The notes under the pieces: model-generated
What the model was told of the DNA's origin: nothing
Database searches by the model: none
Seen by the model: only the letters and a program-made list of their open reading frames with translations
Program-made: the position numbers and the translations under genes
Shown here: one piece after another, positions 1-5,294 of the stretch
How positions within the stretch are numbered: the first letter of the stretch is position 1
Layout of the letters: the number at the start of each line of letters is the position of its first letter
Assembly: GCA_017743275.1 (NCBI GenBank)
Contig: JAGHZG010000069.1
Location: 1-7,440, forward strand
Direction of reading: 5' to 3'
Length of the DNA: 7,440 nucleotides
DNA from: Chloroflexota bacterium
GTDB taxonomy: Bacteria > Chloroflexota > Anaerolineae > B4-G1 > DUEL01

Positions 1-207
1 GGTTTTTCAGGACTTTGGGCTTCTGCCCCCGGTACGATTTTAAGAGACTTGACAGCGGCTACGGGGCTTCGGGTTGCATCAGTGGTGCGCTGTGGGAAAC
101 TGATGACTTTAGATCGCACATTGCTTACAGGCCGGCTGGGGATGTTCAGTGACCGTTTGATGATGGATGTAGATGTACGGTTGAAGAAAGCGTTAGGGCT
201 AAGATAA
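1..207 (+). CDS. MazF/PemK-family toxin, C-terminal part (5' end outside window)
   Basis: Frame 1 is open from the first base to a TAA at 205-207, giving 68 residues with no start in view. The segment [17 protein letters not shown], followed by a GRLG..S..LM..VD..L..ALGL pattern, matches the C-terminal half of MazF/PemK (NdoA-like) mRNA interferases. In that family a 'G...SVV...I.T.D...L' strand is followed by a helix with 'VD.AL...L'. Family members are usually about 110-120 residues, so roughly half is visible. Known members cut mRNA at short motifs and are held by a small antitoxin encoded just upstream, which would lie outside this window. The gene ends 38 bases before rplK on the same strand, so transcription could continue into the ribosomal genes. 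The identification is from memory of the family pattern; the N-terminal catalytic region cannot be checked here. Confidence 0.72.
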   Translation, partial: GFSGLWASAPGTILRDLTAATGLRVASVVRCGKLMTLDRTLLTGRLGMFSDRLMMDVDVRLKKALGLR

Positions 208-208
208 C
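181..208 (+). promoter_or_regulatory. Weak candidate promoter for the rplK operon
   Basis: TTGAAG at 181-186 and GATAAC at 203-208 are separated by 16 bases. Each box matches the sigma70 consensus at four of six positions. Transcription would begin near 215, about 30 bases before rplK, so this promoter would sit inside the last codons of the toxin gene. The match is modest and could be chance. The main promoter may lie upstream of the window. Confidence 0.25.
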
Positions 209-245
209 TTCCCTGGTCCGGCTGGATTCTCCAGGAGGTGTTGGT

Positions 246-668
246 GTGAAGAAAATCAAAGCGGTGGTCAAGTTGCAGATTGAGGCCGGAAAGGCGAATC
301 CGGCGCCGCCCGTGGGGCCGGCGCTGGCCCAGCACGGCATCAACCTGATGCAGTTCTGCAAGGAATATAATGCCCGTACGGCATCTATGGCGGGCAACAT
401 CGTCCCGGCGGAGGTCACCATTTATCAGGACGGCTCCTTCACCTTTGTGCTGAAGACGCCGCCCACGCCCGATCTGCTGCGCAAGGCCGCCGGGGTGGAG
501 AAGGGTTCTTCCGAGCCCAACCGCAGTAAGGTGGGGCGGGTCACCCGCGCCCAGTTGCGGGAGATTGCCCAACTGAAGATGCGGGACCTGAACGCCGTGG
601 ACCTGGAAGGCGCGATGCGCCAGATAGAGGGGACGGCGCGCAGTATGGGGATTGAAATCGTGGATTAA
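246..668 (+). CDS. rplK: 50S ribosomal protein L11
   Basis: L11 binds the GTPase-associated centre of 23S rRNA and helps factor-dependent GTP hydrolysis during translation. The 140-residue product has the normal length. The N-terminal domain holds the proline-rich helix [15 protein letters not shown] (19-33), the thiostrepton-contact region. The C-terminal rRNA-binding domain (about 72-140) contains [13 protein letters not shown] and [13 protein letters not shown], which are family hallmarks. The start is GTG, set by AGGAGGTG at 233-240 and by the family N-terminus MKKI. A CCTGG/CCAGG pair (212-216 with 231-235) could partly cover the ribosome binding site. It is the first gene of rplKAJL, 38 bases after a toxin-like gene and 48 bases before rplA. 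Confidence 0.97.
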   Translation: MKKIKAVVKLQIEAGKANPAPPVGPALAQHGINLMQFCKEYNARTASMAGNIVPAEVTIYQDGSFTFVLKTPPTPDLLRKAAGVEKGSSEPNRSKVGRVTRAQLREIAQLKMRDLNAVDLEGAMRQIEGTARSMGIEIVD

Positions 669-675
669 CCGGCCC

Positions 676-703
676 GGTGGGAGGGCAACGCCCGTTAATC
701 ACC
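676..703 (+). promoter_or_regulatory. Candidate L1-binding hairpin between rplK and rplA
   Basis: The gap between rplK and rplA can fold into two helices. The lower is GGTG (676-679) with CACC (700-703), extended by a G680-T699 wobble. The upper is GGGC (683-686) with GCCC (690-693), closed by AAC. They are joined by an asymmetric internal loop, GA on one side and GTTAA on the other. Ribosomal protein L1 is known to repress its own mRNA by binding a short two-helix motif that mimics its 23S rRNA site and has an asymmetric internal loop. The shape and position, just before the rplA ribosome binding site at 706-713, fit that role. The assignment is inferred from shape; no conservation data were available. 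Confidence 0.4.
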
Positions 704-716
704 ACAAGGAGGTACG

Positions 717-1433
717 ATGCCCAAGCGAGGAAAGAAGTATCTGGAAGCATTGAAGAAAGTGGACCGCAACCGCCTGTATTCTCCTCAGGAAGCGGTCCAA
801 CTGGTCAAAGAGACCGCCTACGCCAACTTTGACGCCTCGGTGGACGTCCACATCCGGCTGGGAGTGGACCCCCGCCACGCGGATCAGCAGGTGCGGGGGG
901 TCGTCCTGCTCCCCCACGGCCTGGGCAAGACGGTGCGGGTGCTGGTCTTCGCGGCTGGCGACGCCGCCCGCATCGCCGAGGCCGCCGGAGCGGACTACGT
1001 CATCTCCGACGATGAAGGGATCAAGAAGATTCAGGACGGCTGGACCGATTTTGACGTCGCCGTCGCGGTGCCGGATATGATGGGGAAGGTGGGCCGCCTG
1101 GGCCGCATCCTGGGCCCGCGCGGGCTGATGCCCAACCCCAAGACCGGCACAGTGGTCCCGCCGGAGGACCTGCCGCGCGTCATCCAGGAAGCGAAGGCCG
1201 GCCGTGCTGAGTTCCGCGTGGATAAGACCGCCAATCTGCACATCCCGATTGGCCGCGTCAGTTTCTCCAATCAGGCGCTTCTGGAGAACCTGGCCGCCGC
1301 GATGGACGCGGTCAAAAAGGCCCGTCCCACCGCCGCCAAAGGCACCTACATCCGCAAGGTCACTCTGGCGTCCTCTATGGGGCCGGGGATCAAAGTGGAC
1401 CCGGTGGCTGCACAGGCGCTGGAAGTGACGTAG
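717..1433 (+). CDS. rplA: 50S ribosomal protein L1
   Basis: L1 forms the mobile L1 stalk of the large subunit, which guides release of deacylated tRNA, and in many bacteria it represses its own operon. The 238-residue product is typical in length. It begins MPKRGKKY, carries [20 protein letters not shown] (43-61) in domain I, and has the family signature at about 127-145 including [15 protein letters not shown]. The C-terminus ([20 protein letters not shown]) is intact. ATG at 717 is preceded by AAGGAGGT (706-713). The TAG stop at 1431-1433 runs directly into tandem octamers. It is the second gene of the cluster, and transcription is expected to continue into the L10 leader. Confidence 0.97.
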   Translation: MPKRGKKYLEALKKVDRNRLYSPQEAVQLVKETAYANFDASVDVHIRLGVDPRHADQQVRGVVLLPHGLGKTVRVLVFAAGDAARIAEAAGADYVISDDEGIKKIQDGWTDFDVAVAVPDMMGKVGRLGRILGPRGLMPNPKTGTVVPPEDLPRVIQEAKAGRAEFRVDKTANLHIPIGRVSFSNQALLENLAAAMDAVKKARPTAAKGTYIRKVTLASSMGPGIKVDPVAAQALEVT

Positions 1434-1488
1434 CAAGAATGCAAGATTGCAAGATTGCAAGATTGCAAGAGAGCAAGAAGGCAAGAAG
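1433..1488 (+). repeat. Seven tandem octamers, GCAAGANN
   Basis: Seven consecutive 8-base units begin at the last base of the rplA stop codon: GCAAGAAT, then three GCAAGATT, then GCAAGAGA and two GCAAGAAG. The middle three copies are identical, which suggests recent expansion by slippage. The array passes without a break into the heptamer array that follows. No coding or hairpin role is apparent. Confidence 0.9.
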
Positions 1489-1565
1489 GCGATACGCGAT
1501 AAGCGATACGCGATACGCGATAAGCGATAAGCGATACGCGATAGGCGATAAGCGATACGCGATAA
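1489..1565 (+). repeat. Eleven tandem heptamers, GCGATAC/GCGATAA
   Basis: Eleven 7-base units run in perfect register: five GCGATAC, five GCGATAA and one GCGATAG. A decayed unit, GCGAATA, follows at 1566. Only the last base varies. The period of seven rules out a coding repeat on the plus strand. On the minus strand the array reads as repeated AYRVSLI because 21 bases make seven codons, but no gene signal supports that frame. The array resembles the short tandemly repeated heptamers known from some cyanobacteria. It lies between rplA and the L10 leader. Confidence 0.92.
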
Positions 1566-1653
1566 GCGAATAGGGCCGAAGACAGCAGGCGCGCCGACGG
1601 GGCGCTGAAAGTTGCCTGCCGAGGCTGGAGAGAGGTCCGTTCCCTCATCGGGT

Positions 1654-1689
1654 GGGGAGTCTGACCCTGCCCGGTGGGGTAGACTCCCC
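1654..1689 (+). promoter_or_regulatory. Antiterminator stem of the L10 leader
   Basis: GGGGAGTCT (1654-1662) is perfectly complementary to AGACTCCCC (1681-1689). The stem extends through ACCC (1664-1667) with GGGT (1677-1680), leaving G1663 bulged. The 3' strand uses bases 1683-1689, which are also needed for the terminator stem, so only one structure can form at a time. Read-through is expected when this stem forms, and termination when L10-L12 binding upstream prevents it. Confidence 0.8.
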
Positions 1690-1716
1690 CGCGTCGGCTG
1701 GCGCGGGGGAGTTTTT
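1683..1716 (+). terminator. Rho-independent attenuator before rplJ
   Basis: ACTCCCCCGCG (1683-1693) pairs with CGCGGGGGAGT (1702-1712) as an 11-bp, GC-rich stem around TCGGCTGG. It is followed at once by a T run (1712-1716). This is a canonical intrinsic terminator placed 54 bases before the rplJ start, so it acts as a conditional terminator within the L10 leader. Confidence 0.9.
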
Positions 1717-1723
1717 GTTGCGG

Positions 1724-1751
1724 AAAACGTAAAACGTGATGCGTGAAACGT
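1724..1751 (+). repeat. Four heptamers of AAAACGT type before rplJ
   Basis: The units are AAAACGT, AAAACGT, GATGCGT and GAAACGT in perfect register. A fifth unit merges into the ribosome binding site, reading GAAAGGAGG (1752-1760). The same unit, with the same register relative to the ribosome binding site, recurs before rplL. Confidence 0.85.
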
Positions 1752-1769
1752 GAAAGGAGGTGATGTCGG

Positions 1770-2315
1770 GTGGCCATATCAAAAGAGAAGAAAGCGGAGC
1801 GGGTGGAGCAGTATCTGGAGCATCTGCAGAAGAGCCAGGGGCTCATCCTGACCGACTACCGGGGCCTGCGGGTGGCGGAGATAGAGGAACTGCGCCGGTC
1901 GCTGAGAGGCGCTGAGGCCACCTACCAGGTGGTCAAAAACCGCCTGCTGCTCCTGGCCCTGCAGCAGATGGGGCTGACGATGCCGCAGGAATGGCTGGAA
2001 GGCCCGGTGGCGGTGGCATTCTGCCACGGCGAGGTCCCAGCGGCCGCAAAAGTGGTCCTGGATTTCTCCAAAGGACACGAGAGGTTCGCCGTCAAGGGCG
2101 GCCTGCTGGGCAAGACGCCGATTACGCCCGCACAGGTCACCGCGCTGGCCAATCTCCCGCCCAAGGAGACGGTGCTGGGGCAGGTCCTGGGCACCATTAA
2201 CGCGCCGGCGTCCCAGGTGGTCGGTGTCGTCGCCAGCGGAATCCGGCAGGTGCTCAACGTGCTGCAGGCGTATGTGGACAAACTGGAGGGCAAGACGGCC
2301 CCCCAGGCTGCGTAG
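1770..2315 (+). CDS. rplJ: 50S ribosomal protein L10
   Basis: L10 anchors the L7/L12 stalk to 23S rRNA. As a complex with L12 it binds its own mRNA leader. The product is 181 residues, slightly longer than the 165 of E. coli. The N-terminal rRNA-binding domain begins MAISKEKKAERVEQYLEHL and contains LILTDYRGLRVAEIEELRR (25-43) and TYQVVKNRLL (51-60), all family traits. The C-terminal helix that carries L12 dimers corresponds to about 150-175. The start is GTG, nine bases after AAAGGAGG. An ATG at 1763 is out of frame and was discounted. The stop at 2313-2315 leads into heptamers and then rplL. Confidence 0.96.
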   Translation: MAISKEKKAERVEQYLEHLQKSQGLILTDYRGLRVAEIEELRRSLRGAEATYQVVKNRLLLLALQQMGLTMPQEWLEGPVAVAFCHGEVPAAAKVVLDFSKGHERFAVKGGLLGKTPITPAQVTALANLPPKETVLGQVLGTINAPASQVVGVVASGIRQVLNVLQAYVDKLEGKTAPQAA

Positions 2316-2316
2316 T

Positions 2317-2351
2317 GAAACGTAAAACGTAAAGCGTAAAAAGTAAAACGT
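2317..2351 (+). repeat. Five heptamers of AAAACGT type before rplL
   Basis: The units are GAAACGT, AAAACGT, AAAGCGT, AAAAAGT and AAAACGT. They start right after the rplJ stop and end directly at GAAGGAGGT (2352-2360), the rplL ribosome binding site. The tract fills almost the whole 50-base gap. It is the same unit as at 1724-1751. Confidence 0.85.
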
Positions 2352-2365
2352 GAAGGAGGTAAAGG

Positions 2366-2746
2366 ATGGCCGATTTGCAGAAACTGGTGGAGGAGATCAG
2401 TCAACTGACGCTTCTGGAAGCCGCCGAACTGGTGAAGATGCTGGAGGCAAAACTGGGCGTGACCGCCGCGGCTCCGGTAGCAGTGGCCGCGATGCCCACC
2501 GCCGCTGCGGCTCCCGCTGAGCCCGTGGAGGAGAAGACCGAGTTCACCGTCGTGCTCAAGGAGGTCGGCGAGAAGAAGATTGAGGTCATCAAGGTGGTGC
2601 GGAAACTGACCAACCTGGGCCTCAAGGAAGCCAAAGACCTGGTGGAGAGCGCGCCGGCGACGGTGCTGGAAGCCGTCCCGAAGGAAGCGGCGGAGAGCGC
2701 CAAGGCGGAACTGGAAGCGGTCGGCGCCAAAGTGGAAATCAAATAG
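2366..2746 (+). CDS. rplL: 50S ribosomal protein L7/L12
   Basis: L7/L12 forms the flexible stalk that recruits and activates translational GTPases. The 126-residue product is standard. The N-terminal dimerisation and L10-binding domain is about 1-33 ([26 protein letters not shown] region). An Ala/Pro-rich hinge covers about 34-56. The globular factor-binding domain spans 57-126, with [20 protein letters not shown] and the DLVE motif. ATG at 2366 follows GGAGGT (2355-2360). It is the last gene of the cluster. rpoB does not follow; a palindrome and a convergent gene do. Confidence 0.97.
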   Translation: MADLQKLVEEISQLTLLEAAELVKMLEAKLGVTAAAPVAVAAMPTAAAAPAEPVEEKTEFTVVLKEVGEKKIEVIKVVRKLTNLGLKEAKDLVESAPATVLEAVPKEAAESAKAELEAVGAKVEIK

Positions 2747-2748
2747 TA

Positions 2749-2787
2749 AATTTTTGTGGCGGCGGCTTTGCCGCCGCCACAAAAATT
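2749..2787. terminator. Long palindrome between convergent genes, possible two-way terminator
   Basis: An 18-bp perfect inverted repeat (2749-2766 with 2770-2787) has a 3-base loop. Its core is GTGGCGGCGGC/GCCGCCGCCAC, flanked by five T on the left and five A on the right. It fills the 39 bases between the rplL stop and the convergent gene, and its edge forms two bases of that gene's stop codon. Read from either strand, the T run lies before the stem and the A run after it, opposite to a classic intrinsic terminator. It could still stop or stabilise transcripts as a hairpin, or be a small repeat element. Confidence 0.5.
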
Positions 2788-4594
2788 ATCCTCTGGCCGG
2801 ATACCATTTCTGGAACCAGGCGGTGAAGGCGAAGGCCGGGATCAGGAGCAGGTTGCGGGCGAGGGTCCACATCAGCGCCTGCTCCGGCCGCGCGTGCCCC
2901 GCCAGCGCCAGGACCGCCATGAGCAGGTAGACCCAGCCCCACACGGTGGTGATGATGGCGTTGGTGCGGAGAAAGACGGGGAGGTTCCAGAGGGCCGACG
3001 GGTATGACCATTTGGAGTACTCGGCGGTGAACGGCCGCTCCGCGGCCAGCGTCCCCAGCCAGATGCCCGCCAGCGTCAGGTACCCCAGGACGTCGCCGTA
3101 GTCGGTGAAGAACCGGCTCCCCAGGAGCGTCGCCAGCCCTGCCAGCGCGAAGTAGAGGGGCGTCCCCGTCTCCATCCAGGTGGGGCGGGCGAAGCGGCGA
3201 CGGTATCCCCAGATCAGCGCCCCCAGCAGAAACGGTACCCCCAGGCTGATCCACGGCCCGATGCCGGGGATGTCCACCGTTGCCCAGTGGACCATCCAGG
3301 GGACGAAGGCCACCGTCAGCCAGGCCATGCCTGGAAGACGGATGAGCCCGCGCTGGACCGTCTCCTCCTCCGGCGGCGCGGGGGCCGGCGCGGGCGGCGC
3401 CTTCGGCCCCTCCGGCCCGGAGAAGAGGTCCCCCAGCCGCAGGAGCAGGCCGAAATCTCCCTCCACCCGGTACATCCCCTTCACGTAGGCGGCCTGCCCG
3501 CTCAACTCGTTGCGGGCAATCTTCAGCCAGACCTCAGACGGGGTGTGGACCGTCATCGTGGGCCGGGGGACGGTGCCCTCGTGGGCCGTGCAGCGCCCCT
3601 CCCGGATGCGCAGGACGTAGTGGCCCGGCTCCTCCCCGGTGACGACGAACTGGATGTCGGCCTGCAGGTCTCCGGCCGCGGCCGGGTTGAAGACAGTGGG
3701 CATGCCCAGGATAGCCTCGCGGCAGGTCCGGGGGCCCGCTCCGGGCTCTCCCACGGGCAGGACGATGGGTGGGGAGAGGTTCTCCTCACGCCACTCCGCT
3801 TCGCTTCGTGGCTCACTACGGAGGGGACGCCGAGGTTCCTCACTCCTCCCCCTGGCGGCTTCGCCGCCAGGGGTGGGGTGAGGCCCGATCTGGCTATCCC
3901 ACCACAGGTTGGCCATGCCTGCGTAGACCTCCGGCTCCGCCAGCGGCGTGTCCAGGACCGCCTGGGTCTCCGGCAGGATGTGGCCATAGGTGACGAACTC
4001 CCACCCGGCCCGGCGGGCAGCATTGGTGTACCAGCGCAGACTTTCGGCCAGCACGGGATGGGCCAACAGTTCGCCCCCCACACAGAGGATTGTCGCCGCC
4101 AGTTCGGTGTCGGGGTCGTCGGTGTAGCGGCGGAAGGTCTCCACCAGTCCGGAGAAGTGGTGCCGCTCCGGGAAGCCACAGTTGGAGATAAGGACCACCC
4201 TTCGGACCGACGGCCCGTCGGTGTAGCGGGGCGGGTGGGTGTAGTGAGCCCCCCGCTGGACGATGTGCGGGTCCGCCAGGGGCAGCAGCCGGTCCATAAA
4301 GTCCTTCATCAGCCCGCTCACGGTGAAGACGTAGAGGGGCGTGGCGTAGACCACGACGTCGGCCTGGCGGACTTTCGGAAACAGCGCCGCTATGTCGTCT
4401 TTGTGGACGCAGACGCCGGGGGTCTTCGTCCAGCAGGTGAAGCAACCCAGGCAATGATTGATCTTCAGGTCCTTCAGGTAGACGGTCTCCGTCTCCGCGC
4501 CGGCCTCCCGTGCCCCCTCCAGGAAGGGCTGCAGGATGCGGTCGGTGTTGCTGCGGCGGCCGCGCGGGCTTCCGTTGATGGCGAGAATCTTCAT
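2786..4594 (-). CDS. Flavodoxin/FMN-reductase-like protein fused to SCP2-like and membrane domains
   Basis: This 602-residue product has three parts. Residues 1-230 are an NADPH-dependent FMN reductase/iron-sulfur flavoprotein-type domain. It has the phosphate-loop start MKILAINGSPRGRRSNTD, cysteines C48, C51, C54 and C62 (C-x2-C-x2-C-x7-C, the spacing linked to a 4Fe-4S cluster in such proteins), and PLYVFTVSGLMKDFMDR (86-102). Residues 236-275 are a charged linker from a repeat (listed separately). Residues about 293-390 look like an SCP2 sterol-carrier domain, ending VEGDFGLLLRLGDLF. After a Pro/Ala linker, about six hydrophobic segments (421-438, 445-463, 478-494, 502-519, 546-567, 577-594) suggest a membrane anchor or channel-like region of unknown type. 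ATG at 4594 is chosen over a site 16 codons upstream because GGAGGAGG precedes it and it overlaps the padR stop (ATGA). A redox role at the membrane on a lipid-like ligand is inference. Confidence 0.8.
   Translation of the reverse strand: MKILAINGSPRGRRSNTDRILQPFLEGAREAGAETETVYLKDLKINHCLGCFTCWTKTPGVCVHKDDIAALFPKVRQADVVVYATPLYVFTVSGLMKDFMDRLLPLADPHIVQRGAHYTHPPRYTDGPSVRRVVLISNCGFPERHHFSGLVETFRRYTDDPDTELAATILCVGGELLAHPVLAESLRWYTNAARRAGWEFVTYGHILPETQAVLDTPLAEPEVYAGMANLWWDSQIGPHPTPGGEAARGRSEEPRRPLRSEPRSEAEWREENLSPPIVLPVGEPGAGPRTCREAILGMPTVFNPAAAGDLQADIQFVVTGEEPGHYVLRIREGRCTAHEGTVPRPTMTVHTPSEVWLKIARNELSGQAAYVKGMYRVEGDFGLLLRLGDLFSGPEGPKAPPAPAPAPPEEETVQRGLIRLPGMAWLTVAFVPWMVHWATVDIPGIGPWISLGVPFLLGALIWGYRRRFARPTWMETGTPLYFALAGLATLLGSRFFTDYGDVLGYLTLAGIWLGTLAAERPFTAEYSKWSYPSALWNLPVFLRTNAIITTVWGWVYLLMAVLALAGHARPEQALMWTLARNLLLIPAFAFTAWFQKWYPARG
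3784..3883. repeat. Palindromic repeat apparently inserted in frame within the flavoprotein gene
   Basis: A perfect inverted repeat, CCCCTGGCGGC (3849-3859) and GCCGCCAGGGG (3863-3873), has a 3-base loop. It lies inside a segment bounded by inverted CCTCAC (3784-3789) and GTGAGG (3878-3883), with a further CCTCAC at 3838. Its GGCGGC-type core resembles the palindrome after rplL. On the coding strand the segment encodes a low-complexity Arg/Glu/Ser/Pro stretch (about residues 238-271) between two folded domains, where an insertion would be tolerated. The base pattern looks like intergenic repeat DNA rather than coding DNA. Confidence 0.6.
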
Positions 4595-5145
4595 GATTCC
4601 TCCTCCAGGTTTCGGATATGGCGGATGGTCTCCTCGGCCCACTCCAGCGCGGCGCGGGTGAGCCGGACGCCGTAGTCCAACGTGAGGGCCCAGAAGAAGA
4701 CCTCGCGCGGGGAGCGGACTGCCTCGGCGTAGTGGGCGGCCTGCTGGGGAATCCGCGCGTATTCCTCCAGCCGTGCCCGCAGCCCGGCGGCGTACCCCTC
4801 TAACAGGGCAACGGCCTCTTCGTCGGCCAACTGCCCGGCGAAGAAGACCTTGACCAGCAGGGGAACGCGCGGGTCCTCCGGGTCGGACGGCGCGCGCAGC
4901 CAGCGGCGCAGTTCCTCCCGCCCCGCGTCGGTGAGGTGGTAGACCTTGCGGTTGGGGCGGTCCTCCTGCGGGACGACCTCCACCGTCACCCAGCCGCGAC
5001 GGGTGAGTTCCTTCAGCGTCCGGTAAATCTGGGCCTGGTCGGCGGGCCAGAAGTGCCGCACGGACGTGTCAAAGGCCTTCTTCAGGTCGTAGCCGGTCAT
5101 CGGGGCGTAGTTCAGGAAGCCGAGGATGGCATGTTCCAGGGACAT
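4591..5145 (-). CDS. PadR-family transcriptional regulator
   Basis: A cytoplasmic DNA-binding repressor of 184 residues. The N-terminal winged helix-turn-helix (about 5-82) shows ILGFLNYAPMTGYDLKKAF, QAQIYRTLKELTRRGWV and a wing with RKVYHLTDAGREELRRWL, all typical of PadR. The C-terminal alpha-helical dimerisation domain (about 92-178, PadR C type) follows. The start at 5145 matches the usual N-terminus and has GGAGG just upstream. A longer frame to 5199 would run through the promoter and operator and is rejected. The TGA overlaps the ATG of the downstream flavoprotein gene by four bases, so the two are probably co-translated and the regulator probably controls that protein. Known PadR proteins respond to small ligands such as phenolic acids, drugs or flavins; the ligand here is unknown. 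Confidence 0.92.
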   Translation of the reverse strand: MSLEHAILGFLNYAPMTGYDLKKAFDTSVRHFWPADQAQIYRTLKELTRRGWVTVEVVPQEDRPNRKVYHLTDAGREELRRWLRAPSDPEDPRVPLLVKVFFAGQLADEEAVALLEGYAAGLRARLEEYARIPQQAAHYAEAVRSPREVFFWALTLDYGVRLTRAALEWAEETIRHIRNLEEES

Positions 5146-5174
5146 CGCGCCTCCGGTTTGGATGACTTGTATAA

Positions 5175-5192
5175 TATATGACCAGTCATATA
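5175..5192. promoter_or_regulatory. Likely PadR operator, perfect palindrome over -10 and start site
   Basis: TATATGAC-CA-GTCATATA has perfect 8-base arms around a 2-base centre. It overlaps the last three bases of the -10 box and the expected start site of the padR promoter. A homodimeric regulator bound here would block RNA polymerase, the classic arrangement for autorepression. The AT-rich palindrome stands out in GC-rich DNA. Assigning it to this PadR protein is inference from position. Confidence 0.75.
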
Positions 5193-5218
5193 ATACCACA
5201 GGGCGCGGTTTTTGTCAA
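5190..5218 (-). promoter_or_regulatory. Sigma70-type promoter of the padR-flavoprotein operon
   Basis: On the minus strand TTGACA (5218-5213) is a perfect -35 box. It is 17 bases from TATTAT (5195-5190), a five-of-six -10 box preceded by TGG, which fits an extended -10. Transcription should begin near 5183, leaving a leader of about 38 bases before the padR start at 5145. Confidence 0.82.
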
Positions 5219-5229
5219 GTCGCTCTGGT

Positions 5230-5285
5230 TGTAGGACAACTGCGAGCAGTTGTCCTACACGGGACAGGCTGAAGCCTGGGCTACA
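5230..5285. repeat. Intergenic double-hairpin element with TGTAG...CTACA ends
   Basis: TGTAGGACAACTG (5230-5242) and CAGTTGTCCTACA (5247-5259) form a perfect 13-bp hairpin with loop CGAG. A second short palindrome, CAGGCT-GA-AGCCTG (5265-5278), follows, and the segment ends CTACA (5281-5285). It lies between the phosphatase stop and the padR promoter, so its RNA hairpin could end or protect the gmk-operon transcript, although no T run follows. It shares the AGGCTG...GCCTG.GCTACA pattern with 7249-7290. Confidence 0.7.
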
Positions 5286-5294
5286 GGCGGGCTA

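Larger units (their letters stand above)
1574..1716 (+). ncRNA. L10 leader (ribosomal protein autoregulatory RNA)
   Basis: This cis-acting RNA lies upstream of rplJ in many bacteria. The L10-(L12)n complex binds it and lowers rplJL expression. The recognisable core is CCGAAGACAGCAGGC (1576-1590) with GCCTGCCGAGG (1614-1624). GCAGGC pairs with GCCTGC, and GCGCC (1591-1595) pairs with GGCGC (1601-1605). An unpaired TGAAAGTT separates the two helices, consistent with the kinked L10-binding fold. Downstream come two competing stems, listed separately, which make this an attenuation-type leader. It would tune rplJ and rplL independently of rplK and rplA, matching the need for several L12 copies per ribosome. 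Confidence 0.88.

Noticed and set aside
49..77. TTGACA at 49-54 as a -35 box for rplK
   Set aside because: No -10-like sequence lies 16-18 bases downstream, and the site is inside the toxin reading frame.
1..207. nusG tail upstream of rplK
   Set aside because: The open frame does not contain the KOW-type C-terminus of NusG; it fits MazF/PemK instead.
699..1484. Minus-strand 261-codon frame opposite rplA
   Set aside because: Shadow of a certain ribosomal gene; His/Arg-rich low-complexity product.
1489..1565. CRISPR array
   Set aside because: Units are 7 bases, with no spacers and no cas genes nearby.
1346..1846. Minus-strand 166-codon frame with repeated AYRVSLI
   Set aside because: It is made by the heptamer array and runs through the L10 leader and the starts of known genes. 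It has no ribosome binding site or family pattern.
1922..2782. Minus-strand 286-codon frame opposite rplJ and rplL
   Set aside because: It covers two certain ribosomal genes on the other strand and resembles no family.
3287..4675. Plus-strand 462-codon frame opposite the flavoprotein gene
   Set aside because: Antisense shadow in GC-rich DNA. The minus-strand frame has clear domains, a ribosome binding site and coupling to padR.
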